NCBI RefSeq assembly: GCF_001431625.1
Contig: NZ_LLXT01000142.1
Location: forward strand, 1 to 45,598
Direction: 5' to 3'
DNA length: 45,598 nucleotides
DNA from: Stenotrophomonas geniculata ATCC 19374 = JCM 13324
Lineage (GTDB): Bacteria > Pseudomonadota > Gammaproteobacteria > Xanthomonadales > Xanthomonadaceae
A model generated the notes under the pieces. The model was not told the origin of the DNA, made no database searches, and saw only the letters and a program-made list of their open reading frames with translations. Below are positions 11,631-18,630 of this stretch, piece after piece. Position 1 is the first letter of the stretch. Every line of letters begins with the position of its first letter. The position numbers and the translations under genes are program-made.

Positions 11631-11657
11631 AAAGGCCAGGTCGGGGACCTGGCCTTT
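11631..11657 (-). terminator. Terminator after tRNA-Leu
   Basis: AAAGGCCAGGT and ACCTGGCCTTT form a perfect 11-bp stem around a 5-base loop, just downstream of the tRNA on the minus strand. The A/T ends of the stem give it a short U-run. Confidence 0.8.
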
Positions 11658-11664
11658 GATGCAG

Positions 11665-11750
11665 TGGTGCCGGTGAAAGGACTCGAACCTTCATGGGGTC
11701 ACCCCCGGCTGATTTTGAGTCAGCTGCGTATACCATTCCGCCACACCGGC
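11665..11750 (-). tRNA. tRNA-Leu(CAA)
   Basis: An 86-base class II tRNA with encoded CCA end. The acceptor strands GCCGGTG and CACCGGC pair. The anticodon stem GCTGA/TCAGC carries the loop CTCAAAA with anticodon CAA (codon UUG). A long variable arm (CCGGGGGTGACCCC region) and the T-loop GTTCGAGTC are present. Confidence 0.95.
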
Positions 11751-11762
11751 AGGCAGCGTGCG

Positions 11763-11791
11763 ATTGTAAACGAGGTCGGCACGGCTTTCAT
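11763..11791 (-). promoter_or_regulatory. Sigma-70 promoter of tRNA-Leu
   Basis: On the minus strand, ATGAAA (-35, four of six) is followed by 17 bases and TACAAT (-10, five of six). The expected start is a few bases before the mature tRNA 5' end at 11750. Confidence 0.65.
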
Positions 11792-11882
11792 AGTGGGGAG
11801 GCCGATCAGGGCGCGTCCTGTCGGCTTCGGCCCAGTGGTGGCTATACTGCGGCGGCTTGAATGCCTCCAGGAGTGGTAGCCG

Positions 11883-12263
11883 ATGACAGTGTTGCAGGAC
11901 CTGAGGGTGCTGGTGGTCGAGAACGACGAGATGAGTGCCGCACTGCTGCAGATGCAGCTGGTGCACGCCGGTGCGACGGTGGTGGGTCTGGCCGCGAGCG
12001 TCGCTGAGGCGCTGCGCCTGCTGGAGGCGTCGACCCCGGACGTTGCCCTGCTTGATTACCGCCTAGCCCGCAATGAGACCAGCGAGCCGGTGGCCGCGGC
12101 GCTGTCGGCGCGTGGCGTGCCGTTCGTGCTGGCCACCGGCATGCTGGCCGAGCAGCTGCCCGGGCCGATGCTGGCCGGCGTGCTGCTGGTCAAGCCGTAT
12201 CTCTCGGCAGATCTGAGCCAGGCGCTGGTACGCGCAGTGGGCCGCGCCAGCGCCAGGGCCTGA
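11883..12263 (+). CDS. Stand-alone response regulator receiver domain
   Basis: 126 residues, all one CheY-like receiver domain with no output domain. The acidic pocket is END (13-15), the phosphoacceptor is D58 in ALLDYRL, the switch Thr is in FVLATGM, and the conserved Lys is in LVKPY. It therefore appears phosphorylatable. No histidine kinase is near, so it is an orphan. A -10-like TATACT at 11838-11843 and GGAG before the start suggest its own promoter. It could act as a phosphate sink or signal by protein contact. Confidence 0.88.
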   Translation: MTVLQDLRVLVVENDEMSAALLQMQLVHAGATVVGLAASVAEALRLLEASTPDVALLDYRLARNETSEPVAAALSARGVPFVLATGMLAEQLPGPMLAGVLLVKPYLSADLSQALVRAVGRASARA

Positions 12264-12299
12264 TTGGCGCATGCCGAAGCGGTGGGCGTATCCTGCCCG

Positions 12300-12317
12300 G
12301 GCCTGAATGCTCAGGCC
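12300..12317 (+). promoter_or_regulatory. Hairpin just before the ribosome-binding site of the six-cysteine protein gene
   Basis: GGCCTGA (12300-12306), loop ATGC, TCAGGCC (12311-12317). It lies three bases from AAGGAG (12321-12326). It may be a weak end signal for the receiver gene or tune translation of the next gene. Confidence 0.4.
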
Positions 12318-12332
12318 TACAAGGAGAGTGGC

Positions 12333-12530
12333 ATGAAGAAGTGGATCAAGCGCATGGTCGCTGCGGGTGTCCTTTCGATGGCGGTCTTCGGTGGTACGGC
12401 CTCTGCCGCGTGGTGCGGCCAGCCCTGTTTCCAGCTCTACAAGAGCTGTATCGCGCGGGGTGGTGAGGTCGAACAATGCCTGCAGGAACAGGCCTTCTGC
12501 GAAGAGGCGATGTGCGGCGGCAATCCCTGA
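12333..12530 (+). CDS. Small secreted six-cysteine protein
   Basis: 65 residues starting at an ATG after AAGGAG. MKKWIKRMVAAGVLSMAVFGGTASA is a textbook Sec signal peptide (basic start, hydrophobic core, A-x-A). The mature peptide is about 40 residues with six cysteines (WCGQPC, SC, QC, FC, MC), enough for three disulfides, and is acidic overall. A strong terminator follows immediately. I know no named family. Small Cys-rich periplasmic proteins include metal binders and toxin-like peptides, but nothing here decides between them. Confidence 0.75.
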   Translation: MKKWIKRMVAAGVLSMAVFGGTASAAWCGQPCFQLYKSCIARGGEVEQCLQEQAFCEEAMCGGNP

Positions 12531-12536
12531 TCCATG

Positions 12537-12559
12537 AACCCCGCCCAGGCGGGGTTTTT
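12537..12559 (+). terminator. Rho-independent terminator
   Basis: AACCCCGCC, loop CA, GGCGGGGTT, then TTT. It ends the transcript of the six-cysteine protein gene. The convergent SRAP gene ends 16 bases on. Confidence 0.9.
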
Positions 12560-12575
12560 CATCTGTGCGCGGTAT

Positions 12576-13532
12576 TCAGCCCGCTTCTTCGTACACGTAG
12601 CGGATCTCTTCGCGGTCGTCGAGGATGCGGTACTGGCGCGCCAGATCATCCGGATCGGGATTGAGCCAGGCATCGAGGTGTTCCCTGCGGATGGGAACGA
12701 CGCCGCGGTCGTGGCCCGCAGCGGCGACGTCGTGCGGAGGCGTGTCGGTGATGGTGGCAAATGACAGCAGGCGACCTTCCGGTCCTTCCCATTCCGCCCA
12801 CAGGCAGGCCAGCAGCAGATCGCGCGGGGGATCAGGCCGGAACTCCAGCACCACGTCCTGCTCCTTCTCATCGGCACCCGGCGTAGGGCCGGCGGTGGCG
12901 TGACGCGGTACGTGCTCATAGAACGCCTGCACCACCACCACGCCGTGGCGCAGCCCGAACGCACCGCGCCAATAGCCTTCCAGGCTGTCGCGCCTCGCGT
13001 TGTAGGTGCCGGGATAGAGGATGTCGTTGCGCACCGGCTTGTCCGGCAGCCGGCACTGGTAGCGCATCGGCTTGATCACGCGTTTGCCGCCCTCGCTGAC
13101 CATGACCGGTGCGTAGGTGCCAGGGAAAATGCGATTGTCGCGCGGCAGCAGCTGCACCCGGTGCAGGTCTTCCAGCCGAGCCTGCGCACGATCGATGCGG
13201 TTGCCGGCCACGCGCAGGTCGTTGCGTGCCTTCTGGGTGGGGCGGGTCGCCAGCGTGGCGTTGGCGATATCGCGTCGCTCGCGCTGGCGGGCCAGCTCCG
13301 CTTCCAGATCCTGGCGCTCCTGCGCATGCCATTGCTGGATTTTCGCGACGATGTCGCGGCCCTGCTCGGTGCGCGCACCGGCGAAGCCGTCATCCATGGC
13401 CTTGGGAGTTCTGGGGCGCTTCTTGCCGGGATCGTGCGCGTACAGCTCCGCGAATTCTTCCAGCGACAGGATGGCGCCGAACTCGCGCACCAGCTTGGCG
13501 TAGTCGGCGCGGATCAGGGCGGAATAGCACAT
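12576..13532 (-). CDS. SOS response-associated peptidase, SRAP/HMCES-YedK family, with insertion
   Basis: 318 residues. SRAP proteins cross-link covalently to abasic sites in single-stranded DNA through Cys2. The protein begins MCYSA, so Cys2 is present once Met is removed. The other active-site elements are visible: NAR (in YNARRDS), the Glu of FYEH, and HDRGVVPI (the family's H-x-R-x-P). It is about 100 residues longer than E. coli YedK (about 222). The extra part is around residues 60-125, a highly charged, probably coiled-coil stretch (QERQDLEAELARQRERR and following). I see no SOS box upstream. Confidence 0.88.
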   Translation of the reverse strand: MCYSALIRADYAKLVREFGAILSLEEFAELYAHDPGKKRPRTPKAMDDGFAGARTEQGRDIVAKIQQWHAQERQDLEAELARQRERRDIANATLATRPTQKARNDLRVAGNRIDRAQARLEDLHRVQLLPRDNRIFPGTYAPVMVSEGGKRVIKPMRYQCRLPDKPVRNDILYPGTYNARRDSLEGYWRGAFGLRHGVVVVQAFYEHVPRHATAGPTPGADEKEQDVVLEFRPDPPRDLLLACLWAEWEGPEGRLLSFATITDTPPHDVAAAGHDRGVVPIRREHLDAWLNPDPDDLARQYRILDDREEIRYVYEEAG

Positions 13533-13609
13533 GGGAACTCTGCAGGCGCGGGTCGCAGCAGTTGCGACATGGATGAGGCAGGATAGCCCGACCTACAGGG
13601 AGAAAGCGC

Positions 13610-14026
13610 ATGAATGATTCCGTCGCCTGCCAGTTCCGCGACGCCGTGCCCACGGTCGAAGACTATTGCCAGCTGCGTGTGCTGGCGGGCCTCAGTGCCA
13701 AGAGCCAGGAGGCGGCGGCACGCGCGCTGCCCAATACCCTGTATGGCGTGTGCGCCTACCAGGGCAACGAGCTGGTGGCGATGGGGCGCATCGTCGGCGA
13801 TGGGGGCTGCCACCTGCAGGTCTGCGATATCGCCGTATTGCCGCGCCTGCAGGGGCAGGGCCTGGGCAAGGAAGTGATGCGTCGCCTGGAGGGCTGGATG
13901 CAGGCAAACCTGCCGCCGTCGGCATACGTCAGCCTTCTGGCAGATGGTGAAGCGCACCGGCTGTACGCGCAGTTTGGTTTCGCACCTACCGCACCTGCAT
14001 CGATCGGGATGTATCGCCGGTTCTGA
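13610..14026 (+). CDS. GNAT N-acetyltransferase
   Basis: 138 residues with GGAG about eight bases before the ATG. The acetyl-CoA binding motif A is clear: ICDIAVLP-like strand (VCDIAVLPRLQGQGLGKEVMRRL), where Q-G-Q-G-L-G matches Q/R-x-x-G-x-G/A. The C-terminus AHRLYAQFGFAP is the usual GNAT motif B (Y-x-x-x-G-F). It is a single-domain enzyme, substrate unknown. It is divergent from the SRAP gene and ends at a strong bidirectional terminator. Confidence 0.88.
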   Translation: MNDSVACQFRDAVPTVEDYCQLRVLAGLSAKSQEAAARALPNTLYGVCAYQGNELVAMGRIVGDGGCHLQVCDIAVLPRLQGQGLGKEVMRRLEGWMQANLPPSAYVSLLADGEAHRLYAQFGFAPTAPASIGMYRRF

Positions 14027-14087
14027 GGTGTGTCCAGGCTGAGGCCATCCATGCTGGATCGGGCCTTTTCAGAAATCACAGGCAAAG

Positions 14088-14115
14088 AAAAACCCCGGCC
14101 GAAGCCGGGGTTTTA
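14088..14115. terminator. Bidirectional terminator between GNAT and tRNA operon
   Basis: CCCCGGC, loop CGAA, GCCGGGG, with A-run before and T-run after, so it has a U-tract on both strands. It closes the GNAT gene (plus) and the tRNA operon (minus). Confidence 0.9.
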
Positions 14116-14121
14116 AAGAAT

Positions 14122-14197
14122 TGGCGTCCCCACGGGGATTCGAACCCCGGTCGCCACCGTGAAAGGGTGATGTCCTAGGCCTCTAGACGATGGGGAC
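14122..14197 (-). tRNA. tRNA-Glu(TTC), copy 1
   Basis: 76 bases with encoded CCA. Acceptor GTCCCCA/TGGGGAC, anticodon loop CTTTCAC (anticodon TTC), T-loop GTTCGAATC. Last gene of the four-tRNA operon on the minus strand. Confidence 0.96.
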
Positions 14198-14244
14198 GCA
14201 CGAAAACTTCAAATTGTAGATCCTTCGACGGCCTAATGTCGAAG

Positions 14245-14320
14245 TGGTGGAGCCAAGCGGGATCGAACCGCTGACCTCCTGCATGCCATGCAGGCGCTCT
14301 CCCAGCTGAGCTATGGCCCC
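14245..14320 (-). tRNA. tRNA-Ala(GGC), copy 1
   Basis: 76 bases with CCA. Acceptor GGGGCCA/TGGCTCC, anticodon stem CCTGC/GCAGG with loop ATGGCAT (anticodon GGC). The 47-base spacer to the next tRNA-Glu holds a small hairpin (TTCGAC..GTCGAA). Confidence 0.96.
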
Positions 14321-14366
14321 AATGAAACTCCGGATGATCTGCCGGGAGCAGAGTCCGTTTTGAAAC

Positions 14367-14442
14367 TGGCGTCCCCACGGGGATTCGAACCCCGGTCGCC
14401 ACCGTGAAAGGGTGATGTCCTAGGCCTCTAGACGATGGGGAC
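14367..14442 (-). tRNA. tRNA-Glu(TTC), copy 2
   Basis: The mature sequence reads the same as copy 1. It lies 245 bases from copy 1, indicating tandem duplication of the Ala-Glu unit. Confidence 0.96.
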
Positions 14443-14490
14443 GCACGAAAACTTCAAGTTGTAGAACCTTCGACGGCCTAATGTCGAAAG

Positions 14491-14566
14491 TGGTGGAGCC
14501 AAGCGGGATCGAACCGCTGACCTCCTGCATGCCATGCAGGCGCTCTCCCAGCTGAGCTATGGCCCC
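14491..14566 (-). tRNA. tRNA-Ala(GGC), copy 2
   Basis: Same mature sequence as copy 1. It is the first gene of the four-tRNA operon, about 10 bases after the expected transcription start. Confidence 0.96.
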
Positions 14567-14583
14567 GTGTTACCGAGCCGCCT

Positions 14584-14635
14584 ATCATACCTGCGTGTTC
14601 ACGTTTGTGGAAGCTTTTTTTGAGCTTTTTTCGTT
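14584..14635 (-). promoter_or_regulatory. Promoter of the four-tRNA operon, with UP-like A-tracts
   Basis: On the minus strand, TATGAT (-10, 14584-14589) is preceded by 17 bases and a weak -35 (TTCCAC, 14607-14612). Immediately upstream are two phased A-tracts (GAAAAAAGCTCAAAAAAAGC), the kind of UP element seen at rRNA/tRNA promoters that compensates for a poor -35. Confidence 0.7.
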
Positions 14636-14704
14636 CCGGTTCAACCGCGGCCACGAGGGCAGGGGAACCGCAACGCCACTACCTGAATGCTGGTAGGCGG
14701 TGAA

Positions 14705-14732
14705 CAAAAAAGACCCGGTTATCGGCCGGGTC
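14705..14732 (-). terminator. Terminator after the single Ala-Glu unit
   Basis: On the minus strand, GACCCGG, loop, CCGGGTC and then six T. It lies just past tRNA-Glu copy 3 and separates the two tRNA transcription units. Confidence 0.85.
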
Positions 14733-14750
14733 CTCGTTGTTCGTGATGAG

Positions 14751-14826
14751 TGGCGTCCCCACGGGGATTCGAACCCCGGTCGCCACCGTGAAAGGGTGAT
14801 GTCCTAGGCCTCTAGACGATGGGGAC
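14751..14826 (-). tRNA. tRNA-Glu(TTC), copy 3
   Basis: Same mature sequence as the other two copies, with CCA. It is second in a separate two-tRNA unit. Confidence 0.96.
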
Positions 14827-14880
14827 GCAATTCTCATCAATGTTCTTTAGCGACCTTTCGACGGCCTAATGCCGAAAGAT

Positions 14881-14956
14881 TGGTGGAGCCAAGCGGGATC
14901 GAACCGCTGACCTCCTGCATGCCATGCAGGCGCTCTCCCAGCTGAGCTATGGCCCC
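14881..14956 (-). tRNA. tRNA-Ala(GGC), copy 3
   Basis: Same mature sequence as copies 1 and 2, with CCA. It is the first gene of the two-tRNA unit. The spacer to tRNA-Glu copy 3 differs from the other two spacers but keeps a hairpin. Confidence 0.96.
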
Positions 14957-14974
14957 ACGTCGCTGAGGAGCGAA

Positions 14975-15003
14975 ATAATAGCCTTGCCCCAGGGGGTTGG
15001 CAA
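14975..15003 (-). promoter_or_regulatory. Sigma-70 promoter of the two-tRNA unit
   Basis: On the minus strand, TTGCCA (-35, 14998-15003), exactly 17 bases, TATTAT (-10, 14975-14980). A GC-rich stretch follows the -10, as in stringently controlled promoters. Confidence 0.8.
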
Positions 15004-15045
15004 GCATTTGTTGCACTTTTCTTCACGTGCGTTGCGAAGCCGATG

Positions 15046-15459
15046 TCAGTCGCCTTTCGCCTGTGCAACGTTGTCGGTCAGTGCCGCCAGGATCGGGCAC
15101 TGGTCCAGCGTGCCGTGACCGGGGCAGGCGTCGACCAGCTGCGAAAGTGCGGTGTGCATGCGCTGCAGCTCGGCCATCCGTTGCGCGATGTCCTGCAGGC
15201 GGGCCTGCGCGGTGTCGCGCACGCTGCCCATGTCCTGCGAGTGCTGATCGCTCAGTACGAGCAGCTCGCCGATCTCTTCCAGGCTGAAGCCCAGCGCCTT
15301 GGCGCGGCGGATGAATCGCAGCCGGCGCAGATCCTGCTCGCCGAAGATGCGGTAGCCACCCGCCGAGCGGGCTGCGGTCGGCAGCAGCTGCTGTCGTTCG
15401 TAGTAGCGCACCGTATCGATCGGCACGCCCGCCTGGCGGGCCAGTTGTCCAATGTTCAT
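15046..15459 (-). CDS. MerR-family metal-responsive regulator (CueR/ZntR type)
   Basis: 137 residues from the ATG at 15459, with AGGAA upstream; longer starts add non-family sequence. It has an N-terminal winged helix (MNIGQLARQAGVPIDTVRYYER), a dimerisation helix, and a C-terminal metal loop ACPGHGTLDQCPIL (C-x8-C). These are the only two cysteines. Absence of a Cys at the head of the long helix resembles the monovalent (Cu/Ag) sensors more than ZntR, but the C-x8-C spacing is ZntR-like, so the metal is open. No efflux gene is adjacent, so the target lies elsewhere. Confidence 0.88.
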   Translation of the reverse strand: MNIGQLARQAGVPIDTVRYYERQQLLPTAARSAGGYRIFGEQDLRRLRFIRRAKALGFSLEEIGELLVLSDQHSQDMGSVRDTAQARLQDIAQRMAELQRMHTALSQLVDACPGHGTLDQCPILAALTDNVAQAKGD

Positions 15460-15487
15460 GGCGGATTCCTGCGGATGCTGCCGGCCA

Positions 15488-15518
15488 TTGTGAAGCCTGG
15501 AGTCTGGTCGAGAGTCAA
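15488..15518 (-). promoter_or_regulatory. MerR-type promoter with 19-bp spacer
   Basis: On the minus strand, TTGACT (15513-15518), 19 bases, then TCACAA (15488-15493). The spacer and -35 hold an imperfect dyad (ACTCTCGA with TCCAGGCT). The over-long spacer is the hallmark of MerR-controlled promoters, so this is probably autoregulation. Confidence 0.55.
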
Positions 15519-15645
15519 GGCTTGGACCGGGTGCGCGCATTCAGCGCACTTTGCAACTTTCTTCATAGCCCCGCCGATGGGCCAGTTCCTACCCTTCGCC
15601 TGAACCGGCCGTTCGATGGCCTGCAACGAACCGAGGAGGTGGTCT

Positions 15646-16713
15646 GTGGAAGGATTCAGGAACGAAGGATTCGTCGAGATCGCGGTGGTTGAATACCCGG
15701 GAGGTGATCCGTCTGCCGCCTCCGTACTGGCCGAAATGGCGCACGTTGCCAATCGCCTTGCCCAGCAGCAGCGCCGGCCGTTCAAGCGGGTGCTGGTCAC
15801 CCGCTGGATCGTGCCGGCCAGCCAGACTGGTGTGCACCGTATTGCGGGTGCGGAAATGCTCGATGCGGCCATCCCGGCTGTGATTGCGGTTCCCGGCCAG
15901 ATCAGTGCCGGCGCGTGCCTGCGCGCGGATGAGGTCCTGCTGGACTGGCTGCGCGCGCACTATGACGGTGGCAGCCTGCTGGCCGCCGCCAGTGATGGCG
16001 TCAGCGTGCTGGCACGGGCCGGATTGCTGGCCGGGCGTACGGTCAGCGGCCCCGATCTCGGGCGCCATCCAGGCCTGCAGGCGCAGGCCGCGAGCTGGGT
16101 GCCGAGCGAGCGGGCGCTGGTGGATGACGGCGACCTGCTGACGGTCGGCGGGGGCCAGGCCTGGCGCTTCCTGGGCCTGCGGCTGTTGTACCGGCTGCAT
16201 GGGCAGGGCGTGGCCAGTGCGGTGGCGCAGCAGCTGGGCATCACCGTGCCCGCCACGATCCAGCAGGATCTGGAACGCTTCAGCGCCAACTTCGCACATG
16301 GCGATCGTGATGTATTGAAGGCACAGCGCTGGTTGCACACCACGGCGGCACGCGGCGCCACCCTCGCCGCGATCTGCGAAGTCTCCGGATTGGAGCCGCG
16401 CACGCTGCAGCGGCGGTTCCTCAAGGCCACCGGCCTGCGGCCGATCGAGTACTGCCAACGGCTGCGCATCGCCAAGGCGCAGACCCTGTTGCAGCAGGGA
16501 GCGGGTATCGATGAGGTGGCCTGGGGCGTCGGCTACGCCGATCAGAGTGCGTTTCGCCGGTTGTTCCTGCGCATCGTTGGCATGACGCCGGCGAACTATC
16601 GGCGTCACGTCAGCAGCAAGCGCCGCGAGCGGCCCTTGATGCCGTCGGTGGCGGGCAGTCTGCGCGGGCTGCAATCGCCGTCGGTGATGCAACTGGGGCG
16701 CAGCGCGGCCTGA
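15646..16713 (+). CDS. GlxA-type transcriptional regulator (DJ-1/PfpI-like domain plus AraC HTH)
   Basis: About 355 residues. I choose the GTG at 15646 because GAGGAGG (15633-15639) lies six bases upstream; the ATG at 15616 has none. The N-terminal half is a DJ-1/PfpI-like domain whose nucleophile elbow reads AAASDGVSVLA, without the catalytic Cys, as usual for regulators. The C-terminal AraC domain has both helix-turn-helix units (LAAICEVSGLEPRTLQRRF; IDEVAWGVGYADQSAFRRLF). The tail is basic and disordered. The effector is unknown. It is divergent from the MerR gene, sharing about 190 bases of upstream DNA. Confidence 0.88.
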   Translation: MEGFRNEGFVEIAVVEYPGGDPSAASVLAEMAHVANRLAQQQRRPFKRVLVTRWIVPASQTGVHRIAGAEMLDAAIPAVIAVPGQISAGACLRADEVLLDWLRAHYDGGSLLAAASDGVSVLARAGLLAGRTVSGPDLGRHPGLQAQAASWVPSERALVDDGDLLTVGGGQAWRFLGLRLLYRLHGQGVASAVAQQLGITVPATIQQDLERFSANFAHGDRDVLKAQRWLHTTAARGATLAAICEVSGLEPRTLQRRFLKATGLRPIEYCQRLRIAKAQTLLQQGAGIDEVAWGVGYADQSAFRRLFLRIVGMTPANYRRHVSSKRRERPLMPSVAGSLRGLQSPSVMQLGRSAA

Positions 16714-16793
16714 TGCGGGCAGCATCGTCGGGCTTGCAACCGGAGTGCGACACTTCGACCATGCAGCCAGTGGACGATTGAACAGGTGGTCTG

Positions 16794-17597
16794 ATGTCGA
16801 GCGTTGGGCCGGTGCCGATGCCGGTGGTATTGATTCTCGTGTGCGTACTGCTGGCGATGGCCGTGGCGCGTCTGTGGCCACGCAGGAAGGACGGCATGCC
16901 GCTGCCTTCCGCACCCAGCATGGTTCTGGACATGCTGCTGGTGGGCCTGCTGTGTGGTCGCATCAGCTTCGTGGCCTTGAACTTCGCGCTGTATCGCGAG
17001 GCGCCGTGGAGCATTCTGCAGATTGCCGATGGTGGCTACCACCTCGCGGTTGTCCTGGTTGCGGGATTGGCATGGGGACTGTGGCGGTTGCGCCCATGGC
17101 GGGCGTTGCGCGCCCCGGTGCTGGGCGCGGCGTTGGCAGGTGTGCTGCTCTGGGCGGGCGGCAGTCAGCTGTTGTCCGCCTGGCAGGAGCGGCGGATGCC
17201 CTTGCCGGTATTGCAGGTTGCTGATCTGCAAGGGGGCAGGGTGGACCTCCAGCAGTTTCGTGGCAAGCCACTGGTGCTGAACCTGTGGGCCAGCTGGTGT
17301 GGTCCCTGCAGGCGCGAGATGCCGGTCTTGGCAGCGGCACAGCAGGCACATGCGGACGTGCAGTTCGTGTTCCTCAACCAGGGTGAAACCCTTGAGGAGG
17401 TCCAGGGTTTCGTTGCGCGCGAACGGCTCCTGCTGGGCAACGTATTGCTGGACGATGACGCTGCGGCATCCACGGTGCTGGGTGTGCAGGCCTATCCCTC
17501 GACCCTGTTCTTCGACGCCGAAGGGCGCCTGCGTGAACTGCACCTCGGCGAACTGACGGCAGCGGGTCTTGAACACAAACTGCGCCGGCTGCGGTAG
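16794..17597 (+). CDS. Membrane-anchored TlpA-like thioredoxin with truncated Lgt-like domain
   Basis: 267 residues. The N-terminus has four hydrophobic segments (about 9-26, 43-67, 82-99, 106-127). Residues about 43-100 (LLCGRISFVALNFALY, then SILQIADGGYHLAV) resemble the first half of prolipoprotein diacylglyceryl transferase (Lgt), but the second half is missing and the catalytic His motif is degraded. Residues about 135-265 form a periplasmic thioredoxin domain with WCGPC and the cis-Pro loop AYPSTLFF. I infer a thiol-disulfide protein that uses an Lgt-like relic as anchor. dsbG starts 30 bases downstream, so the two probably work together. Confidence 0.85.
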   Translation: MSSVGPVPMPVVLILVCVLLAMAVARLWPRRKDGMPLPSAPSMVLDMLLVGLLCGRISFVALNFALYREAPWSILQIADGGYHLAVVLVAGLAWGLWRLRPWRALRAPVLGAALAGVLLWAGGSQLLSAWQERRMPLPVLQVADLQGGRVDLQQFRGKPLVLNLWASWCGPCRREMPVLAAAQQAHADVQFVFLNQGETLEEVQGFVARERLLLGNVLLDDDAAASTVLGVQAYPSTLFFDAEGRLRELHLGELTAAGLEHKLRRLR

Positions 17598-17627
17598 CCT
17601 GCGCGGGCATCTCACTACGGAGTTCCC

Positions 17628-18470
17628 ATGTTGTCGACTTCCCTGCGCACCGCCCCGGCGGTGCTGTTGCTGCCGGTCCTGCTGGCATTGGCCGCCTGCA
17701 GCCAGGCACAGACGCCGCCGGGCAAGACCGCCGCGGCACCGGCAGCGAGCGCCACAGCCGCTGCCAACAAGGGCGATCGCCCTGCGGTGCTGAAGGGCAT
17801 CGAGAAGCATGGGTTCGAGGTCGTCGCCGAATTCGATGCCCCCGGTGGCCTGCGAGGTTTCGCCGGCGTGGTCGGCGGCCAGCAGCCGGCAGCGGCCTAT
17901 GTCACTGCTGATGGCAAGCATGTACTGGTCGGCAGCCTGTTCGATGCGGAGGGCAACGATGTAGCCGCTGAGGCCGTTGAGAAGCTGGTGGCCTCGCCGA
18001 TGTCGGCCAAGATGTGGACCAAACTGGAATCCAGCGCCTGGGTACGTGACGGCAAGGCCGATGCGCCGCGCGTGGTCTATACCTTCAGCGATGCCAACTG
18101 CCCTTACTGCCACAAGTTCTGGGAAGCGGCACGGCCGTGGGTCGATGCGGGCAAGGTGCAGCTGCGTCACATCATGGTCGGCGTCATCCGCGAGGACAGC
18201 CCGGCCAAGGCGGCGGCCATCCTCGCAGCCCGTGACCCGAGTGCAGCGCTGCTGCAGAACGAGCACGATTTTGATCGCGGTGGCATCAAGGCGCTGCCGA
18301 ACATCAGCCGCGAAATTGCTGGCAAGCTCGATGCCAATCAGGTACTGATGATCGAAATGGGCTTCCAGGGCACGCCGGGCATTCTGTTCCAGGACGCACA
18401 GGGCCAGGTACAGCGTCGTGCGGGCCTGCCGCAGGGTGCCGATCTGCAGACGGTGCTTGGCCCGCGCTGA
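17628..18470 (+). CDS. dsbG: DsbG-type periplasmic disulfide isomerase/reductase
   Basis: 280 residues. The signal region LLLPVLLALAAC looks like a lipobox with the lipidated Cys at about 24, unlike soluble E. coli DsbG. An Ala/Thr-rich linker follows, then the dimerisation domain, then the thioredoxin domain with C158-P-Y-C161, the active site typical of DsbG (DsbC has CGYC). The cis-Pro loop is GFQGTPGILF. DsbG protects single cysteines from sulfenylation and needs a reducing partner. The upstream TlpA fusion gene is a candidate donor. A terminator-like hairpin follows. Confidence 0.88.
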   Translation: MLSTSLRTAPAVLLLPVLLALAACSQAQTPPGKTAAAPAASATAAANKGDRPAVLKGIEKHGFEVVAEFDAPGGLRGFAGVVGGQQPAAAYVTADGKHVLVGSLFDAEGNDVAAEAVEKLVASPMSAKMWTKLESSAWVRDGKADAPRVVYTFSDANCPYCHKFWEAARPWVDAGKVQLRHIMVGVIREDSPAKAAAILAARDPSAALLQNEHDFDRGGIKALPNISREIAGKLDANQVLMIEMGFQGTPGILFQDAQGQVQRRAGLPQGADLQTVLGPR

Positions 18471-18496
18471 GTGGCGCCAGCTTCATGAAACATTGC

Positions 18497-18526
18497 ACAG
18501 GCCCGCATGGCAGCATGCGGGCCTGT
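18497..18526 (+). terminator. Hairpin terminator after dsbG
   Basis: CAGGCCCGCATG, loop GCAG, CATGCGGGCCTG: a perfect 12-bp stem. The T-tract behind it is weak (TTGCATT), so termination may be partial. Confidence 0.65.
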
Positions 18527-18616
18527 TGCATTCTGTGGCCGGCCTTCCGGTTGCAGGCCCGCGCAACGTTGGTTCATCGTCACGTCTGAATCGTGACTGA
18601 CATCAAGCATCGCGCC

Positions 18617-18630
18617 TTGATTCCAATCAA
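18617..18630 (+). promoter_or_regulatory. FNR/ANR-type operator
   Basis: TTGATTCCAATCAA matches the FNR/ANR/DNR consensus TTGAT-N4-ATCAA perfectly, within a longer 20-bp dyad (GCCTTGATT..AATCAAGGC). A poor -10-like GATTAG lies at 18649-18654. The next gene on the plus strand is the porin at 18985. The rest of the 514-base gap shows no gene I trust. A second TTGATT at 18805 lacks the other half-site. Confidence 0.7.

Noticed and set aside
14122..14956. Regular repeats suggestive of a CRISPR array
   Set aside because: The repeats are tRNA-Ala and tRNA-Glu genes with full cloverleaf and CCA ends.
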